Below are positions 53,401 through 55,861 of a stretch of DNA of 55,861 nt, piece by piece. The stretch is from Bifidobacterium biavatii DSM 23969 (lineage in GTDB: Bacteria > Actinomycetota > Actinomycetes > Actinomycetales > Bifidobacteriaceae): positions 1-55,861 of the forward strand of contig NZ_JGYN01000007.1 in the NCBI RefSeq assembly GCF_000741165.1, read 5' to 3'. Position numbers and translations under genes: made by a program. The notes under the pieces were generated by a model, which made no database searches, was not told the origin of the DNA, and saw nothing but the letters and a program-made list of their open reading frames with translations. Positions within the stretch are counted from its first letter, which is position 1. Each line of letters opens with the position of its first letter.

Positions 53401-53948
53401 GATTCGAGCGCATCCGTCCGCCCGGACCACACTTGGCCGGTTGCGGTGTCGATCATTGCAACCGTTTCGCCTCCCAATAGCGTCTTGGTTCTGGCGTCGG
53501 CAGGAAGACTGCCGTCCTCCGACAACGATGAAGCCAAAATCCGTGTGGACGTCGAGCCGTTCGTGAGCAGCATGTCGTCGCCATGCTGCATGACGTCAAA
53601 GCGTGCGGCATCCACGGACAACGAGGCATTGGTTTCCTCAGCCAGCACATTGAACCGTGCGGCTTTGCGATCCTTCAACGACGTTACCCATACCGTGCCG
53701 TCATCCAACGTCACCTGATGACTGGTCACTGACACCGCCCATATCGCGGCGAACGCGATGGCGAGCACACAGAGCAAGGCTCCCTGGAACGGCAAAAAAT
53801 CGCGGTGTTTTCCGGCGTGACGATGCGAGGCACCTGCATCCGCGATTCGGCGAATCGGAAGAAGCGAGCGCACTCGCCGTAGCCTGCCGGTATTCGGCAA
53901 CCTTTGCCTGCCGGACCGGCGAAACGGTGAAACTGGGTGATGCGACAT
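47460..53948 (-). CDS. giant membrane-anchored Ig-like/FN3 repeat surface protein
   Basis: 2162 aa. A basic cytoplasmic N-terminus is followed by one transmembrane helix (about 54-73). Next comes an outside part that starts with a possible beta-propeller (about 75-440) and continues with many cadherin/Ig-like beta repeats (phrases such as NDIDPMGGVLSV and SNIDADGDDV recur). Two fibronectin type III domains lie at about 1515-1690. From about residue 1980 the tail is first Lys/Asp/Glu-rich and then Ser/Arg-rich. It corresponds to the FN3 member of the bifidobacterial PFNA cluster and may bind host or cell-wall ligands. The ATG at 53948 has GGGAG 6 bases upstream. An ATG at 53984 overlapping the kinase stop is the alternative. 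Confidence 0.88.
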   Translation of the reverse strand: MSHHPVSPFRRSGRQRLPNTGRLRRVRSLLPIRRIADAGASHRHAGKHRDFLPFQGALLCVLAIAFAAIWAVSVTSHQVTLDDGTVWVTSLKDRKAARFNVLAEETNASLSVDAARFDVMQHGDDMLLTNGSTSTRILASSLSEDGSLPADARTKTLLGGETVAMIDTATGQVWSGRTDALESIRPRTGEPQLTLGDGGRAVVTHDGSLYGYRPRDGDVLRIAKPGGRAQRITAIDVGASLPVDGFTVICGVPIVSIGGDVHWPSGKASTGEQRLLLQSPSIDGEQACQVAAAGRDGLYLIDLSESGEMDTMTAGIPAEPAQPVSVAGCIHAAWSRVGDNYLRVCDLDDVAAGSSNGAGFTTLETVDGTSDLVFRANHRHALLNDVANGVVWNPAASTQAVSVQWNTTSADESKDRTGNDASANGQREFSSTCSAESGSIRAMDDELGARAGGMQILDVQRNDEQTDCSVLRIAAVNVPADAAFAVQPIHGGRYLQLDASHAEAGTASFSYTVDDGRGQSSTASVTLNLTDADDNHAPVQADAPAEYDVEQGAIYTVNALAGFLDTDGDPLSLVAAAPHTEEGRVSVSVRADGQLIFDPGSVESGRIGVEVMVSDGRNTCFGTVYFSVHPADTLAATVEAVCAQATPGVRTIVDLEPHVRATSSRPVSLIAAEAPDGASVTLDAGLSFSFSAAQEGTYYVPYTVVQGEVPTIGLARVEVADVSGEAAMPVAANDVALLGNDGTAIVEPLANDIDPMGGVLSVTSVRADADSGISAGLVAYKRVYLTARRIPTAPVRISYVAANAAGTATGTIILHPPASAVSEVAPTAPDLSMRVRTGGIASVNVLDRVLHSNGAGITLLDELRYDRDLFCGLAFVSDGSIRYQAGHEPGTYQLTYTIRDGYGNAASGRLTITVHAGDAEGKAAPMPRNVEAQTVAGHTVHVTIPLSNIDADGDDVILLGLGNTVPSLGRVVEVGADHLTYEAYADSAGTDTFSYAVEDWTGQRAQATIRVGIVPNAARSGVVARDDGITLRPGTRALVPVTANDIAAEGVELSLDERLETQGIDDAHVNGSSIELIAPRVSGTGYVTYTVRDPAGLSSTATLTVTVDEEAGIEPPTAYDYRVPASATIDRQSVEIDVSPWIANPSGSPDELKVAVASSAADHARMIGDGSTTISIDLVDEARAVPYTVTNTTYGIVATAFIHVPAYGVFPPMLRPKAPALAVNARETIVIRLADHVRVGAGKTAYISAPELVSATKSDGGDLVVDDQTLQFTAAAGYAGPASITFTVTDAKSDDSARIVNSSVLTLPITVIGRETPAPAFTAASIELEPGERQDIDLRELTTAPIGYAAAGKAPEYSYSGGMTANGLEAAVSGSGLLSVTAAVDAKPGTTVAVPVSVHYAAGIVWSEMTVQVTASKRPMAKVQDAAVQAGAGERVRIDPLANAYNPFPDTPLKLVGCDPGQDSPLIVDGCDGSGPLFVRVPADSGAAAYSIRFTVEDATCDPERRVDGTISVSVSDVPAPPLPSPVSGEPADGMVSLSWTPGAANGSPIVEYAVSWDDGERSCGLATVCSITGLENGRTYEFTVRARNAVGWSEPSAAVRATPDRLPGVPVDVTVTADYHGVVVKWSAPDYSGSAPDEYRVTLSSASGSYSAVQTVTGLEAAFTIPDEAITDGASFRASVAAVNRVGVGNHGESIESALPWGDPVPIAVSLESTDRKGGMRIVVTLGDLRNAGCGGISVSGDATVDMDCASPSTSFTADASQWGRRLRVTATLRPARSGAASVTASSNEAVAGYDVEAPSSPSFSCADAVCTASWSAEGAFDSFVVSSPGFSDRTVTGTSATFELKPWQTFSGFRVRQLLNGVSGPEAAGSATPYVYRVPAVIELPGNVSWSADTADLIDVNGGGIEAWGRDVSSYIVVTPEGGSSCMVAWNGGSQKLDVAQCRLERAESYTWSVRVVSNAGETGIEHEANGGFVQGFRANPNKEESKDKDDRKDTDDTEDNENKEEDKDKNDKNDKDNKDTEITEGNGGNDKDAGDAGSGAKNQEGKGAGGGDGAKEPSNADSSDDAVPVDDRGEEADSERNRGQRSSNRNRSRIVDPLRESTTGEHPNRHTAKTATASALPSTRTFSAFAVATFSESVLGRTASDRPLQRARVPPTNAV
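47880..48000. repeat. low-complexity repeat encoding the Lys/Asp/Glu tail of the FN3 protein
   Basis: Short, imperfect repeats of CTTGTC/TTTGTC type on the plus strand, read on the minus strand as alternating Lys, Asp, Asn and Glu. Such tracts can change length by slippage in steps that keep the frame. Confidence 0.6.
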
Positions 53949-53980
53949 CGGAAACTCCCATCGTGTCTGTTGGCAGCTGA

Positions 53981-55507
53981 TCATCGGTGGGTTGCGCAAG
54001 CCACCGCGGGACGTGCCGACGCCCTGCGGTTCGATCGCATGATGCTCACTTGAATGCACGGTGCGGCGTCGTCCCCGCGCAAAGTGAGCGTCGTGTCCTC
54101 GATCGACACCATGGCTGCCTCCTGCGGTCCGTCGGCGTCATCCACAGGCGACCACAAATAGGAGTCGCCATCCTGCGGATCAGGATTGGACCAAGTGAAC
54201 GTGATCGCGTCTTCTTGCATGGTGCCGGACAGGCGATCAGGCGTCGGCACCACGTCAACGTCAACGGCGTCATCGGGAACCGAAACCGTATCAAATACGG
54301 AAACCGACGGCGTGTGTTCCACTGTATTCGCCGCGTCTGTACCGTTGTGGGCGGCAAGCAGCATGCCGGCCATCGCGATCATGGCCAGCATGGCCATGCT
54401 GATGGCGGGGCCGGGAATGCGACGGGTGACCGTCGCGTGACGGCCACGGGAACGTGACCGGCATCGTGACGGGCGTGCCGCCTGCGGACGTTTTGGGGTA
54501 TCGCGCACGGCGCGAATCGACCGGGGGGTCGTTGGTCGCAGTGCTGCCTTGGGCCTTGTCTCATTGTGCGCGACAGGTTGAGCGCCGATCTCTTTGCAAG
54601 GTCGGGCATCGGTTTCGGCGTCGGCCTGAGCCACCGTGGTGTTTTCCGGGAACGGTGACGATCCTTCGACAACCAACGGCGTCATCCGGCCGGTCATGCG
54701 ACGCTGCGCTTCTTGCAGGGCGCGGGCGAATTCCACGGCCGACCCGGGCCTGTCATCGGCAACGGGAGAAAGCGCACGGACCAACACGTCGGACAGTACG
54801 GGCGGCATATGCTCCGGCAAGGCGCACACTTTCGGGGATCGACCTGCAAACGCCGCGAACAGCGTGGCCGCCAGAGAATAAACGTCGGACGATTCATCGC
54901 CGCCGCGATCGCCGTCCGTCACCTCCGGGGCGGCCCATAATGCCGAATGTCCTGTCTGTTCCCCGGGACGGTACACGTCGGCGGCTACGCCGAAATCGGC
55001 GAGCATCGGCATGCCATCCTCGTCGATCAGCACGTTCGCGGGTTTGACATCGCGGTGGGCGATACCCAGTCGGTGCGCGGCGGCCAATGCGCCGGCAAGG
55101 CGGACGCCCCAATCAGCCACTTGAACTGCCCCAAGTGTGTGCCGGGCGATCAGGTCGGCGAGCGATCCTCCCGGCGCATAGGCAAGCATCAACCATCCCC
55201 GACCGTCCGAAGACACACCGGCATCATGTATGGCAAGCACATGTGGATGGCCGCCAAGTTCGGCCAGTGCACGGGCTTCGACGACCATTCGTTGGCCGGT
55301 GGATTCGTCCAACCTGCCTCTCGACACCTTCACCGCCACCGTGCGATCGTCGTGATGCAATCGATAGAGGTATACGTCCGCCGTACTCCCGCGACCGAGC
55401 GCACGGATGAACGTGCAGCCGGGCAACATCGGCGGACGCTCGGACGGGATTTCACCCGTCGGCTGGACGGATGTGATCGTCGAGGATGCTGCACTGCCAT
55501 GCTGCAT
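53981..55507 (-). CDS. pkb2: transmembrane serine/threonine protein kinase (Pkb2-like)
   Basis: 508 aa. A Hanks-type kinase domain spans about residues 31-270. It has a glycine loop LGRGSTADVYLY, Lys60 in VAVK, Glu77, the catalytic HRDVKPANVL (Asp153), DFG (Asp171) and APE (193-195), so it should be active. A juxtamembrane region rich in Arg/Pro leads to one helix (about 366-386). The outside part of about 120 residues has no PASTA repeat; it resembles a beta-sandwich (FN3-like). As the first gene of the cluster it probably phosphorylates the MoxR or DUF58 partners. AAGGAGG lies 6 bases before the ATG at 55507. Confidence 0.9.
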   Translation of the reverse strand: MQHGSAASSTITSVQPTGEIPSERPPMLPGCTFIRALGRGSTADVYLYRLHHDDRTVAVKVSRGRLDESTGQRMVVEARALAELGGHPHVLAIHDAGVSSDGRGWLMLAYAPGGSLADLIARHTLGAVQVADWGVRLAGALAAAHRLGIAHRDVKPANVLIDEDGMPMLADFGVAADVYRPGEQTGHSALWAAPEVTDGDRGGDESSDVYSLAATLFAAFAGRSPKVCALPEHMPPVLSDVLVRALSPVADDRPGSAVEFARALQEAQRRMTGRMTPLVVEGSSPFPENTTVAQADAETDARPCKEIGAQPVAHNETRPKAALRPTTPRSIRAVRDTPKRPQAARPSRCRSRSRGRHATVTRRIPGPAISMAMLAMIAMAGMLLAAHNGTDAANTVEHTPSVSVFDTVSVPDDAVDVDVVPTPDRLSGTMQEDAITFTWSNPDPQDGDSYLWSPVDDADGPQEAAMVSIEDTTLTLRGDDAAPCIQVSIMRSNRRASARPAVACATHR

Positions 55508-55579
55508 GGGAACCTCCTTCGGTTGGTTGTCCGATCGTCGTATGGCTCATTCCGTGCGGCGTTCGGGACGGGTGAGGCG

Positions 55580-55585
55580 AGCATA
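55580..55585 (-). promoter_or_regulatory. possible -10 box TATGCT for the kinase cluster
   Basis: Read on the minus strand, it would give a leader of about 65 bases before the kinase ATG. No -35 at normal spacing is clear. Confidence 0.3.
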
Positions 55586-55612
55586 CACGAAGTCGCCGCG
55601 TTGCCGACCAAA

Positions 55613-55633
55613 TTTCGACCCCTGTGGTCGAAA
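55613..55633. promoter_or_regulatory. inverted repeat TTTCGACC-N5-GGTCGAAA upstream of the kinase gene
   Basis: Eight-base perfect arms about 30 bases upstream of the possible -10 box of the kinase cluster. It could be an operator or a short hairpin; the protein that binds it is unknown. Confidence 0.4.
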
Positions 55634-55686
55634 GGTCAGAAAACCCAGTATTTTCAACAAACGGCTTCGTACTCACGCCGGACAGG

Positions 55687-55695
55687 TGTGGATAA
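55687..55695 (-). promoter_or_regulatory. single DnaA-box-like sequence TTATCCACA
   Basis: A perfect match to the DnaA consensus on the minus strand. It stands alone, and one such match by chance in a window this size is plausible. Confidence 0.2.
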
Positions 55696-55788
55696 GTAGG
55701 GGGTATGGGTGCTGCATTTCGGCGTCAGACCGAGGTGGTGTGGATGGCACTGGAGGAGGCAGCGTGCGTGATGCAGCACGCGACACGC

Positions 55789-55861
55789 TGGTGGTGGTTG
55801 TTTTTTGGTGGTGTGGGTTGTGTGGTGGTGTGGGTTGGTGTGGGCTTGTGGGGTGTTTTTG
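55789..55861 (+). other. G/T-only tract, possible leader and first bases of a 16S rRNA gene
   Basis: Seventy-three bases with a single C and no A, containing GGTGGTGTGGGTTG twice with a 17-base period (55807 and 55824). The window ends GTTTTTG. From memory, bifidobacterial 16S rRNA begins TTTTTGTGGAGGGTTCGA, so the edge may be the very start of an rRNA operon on the plus strand. Six bases cannot prove this. The interval 55700-55788 shows no gene I can support. Confidence 0.3.

Noticed and set aside
55687..55695. The DnaA box as a sign of the replication origin
   Set aside because: Only one box is present, with no AT-rich region and no dnaA, dnaN or rpmH gene nearby.
55705..55861. An open frame beginning ATGGGTGCTGCA that runs off the right edge
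   Set aside because: It becomes a run of Gly/Val/Trp from G/T-only DNA and has no ribosome site. Non-coding leader DNA is more likely.

Overview
The window is high-GC actinobacterial DNA, almost certainly from a Bifidobacterium. Three things point there: the set and order of housekeeping genes, the Leloir operon deoR-galT-galK, and a serine/threonine kinase - giant FN3 protein - MoxR - DUF58 - transglutaminase-like cluster matching the 'PFNA' cluster described in bifidobacteria. No species is assigned. No tRNA, CRISPR array, insertion sequence or prophage was seen.

Layout. 1-8.8 kb, plus strand: end of an alpha/beta hydrolase, nudC, gcvH, an App1-type phosphatase, an oligopeptidase B-like protease, leuB and lplA. 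9.0-13.6 kb: a Crp/Fnr regulator, a class A penicillin-binding protein and an Old Yellow Enzyme reductase, which converges on pyrD (minus). 15.2-18.6 kb: deoR-type regulator, galT, galK. 18.8-25.4 kb: a DHA2-type efflux pump, an ACT protein paired with a UPF0210 protein, trmL, mutY, and two proteins of unknown function. Many plus-strand genes here have a TANNNT -10 box only 6-8 bases before the start codon, so they are probably read as leaderless mRNAs.

25.5-33.8 kb is an accessory block. It holds a DnaE/PHP protein that has lost the polymerase catalytic motifs (minus), a divergent WYL-domain regulator (plus), and two overlapping DUF262 genes (minus), one fused to a DUF1524/HNH nuclease as in GmrSD-type restriction enzymes. 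Two copies of the same palindrome (GGTAGA-NN-TCTACC) flank the dnaE-like/WYL divergent intergenic region and are the likely WYL operators. This is the best candidate for an undescribed, possibly defensive, system.

34.1-41.9 kb is rpoB-rpoC, with a good sigma-A-type promoter. RpoB carries Asn where most bacteria have the rifampicin-contact His526.

42.2-55.5 kb (minus) is the PFNA cluster, read as kinase, FN3 protein, MoxR ATPase, DUF58 protein, transglutaminase-like membrane protein. The genes overlap or lie close together and look like one operon. The transglutaminase domain has lost all three catalytic residues. No PPM phosphatase gene follows in the window. The last ~70 bases are almost pure G/T and end in a string that resembles the 5' end of bifidobacterial 16S rRNA. 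The window may therefore stop at the edge of an rRNA operon.
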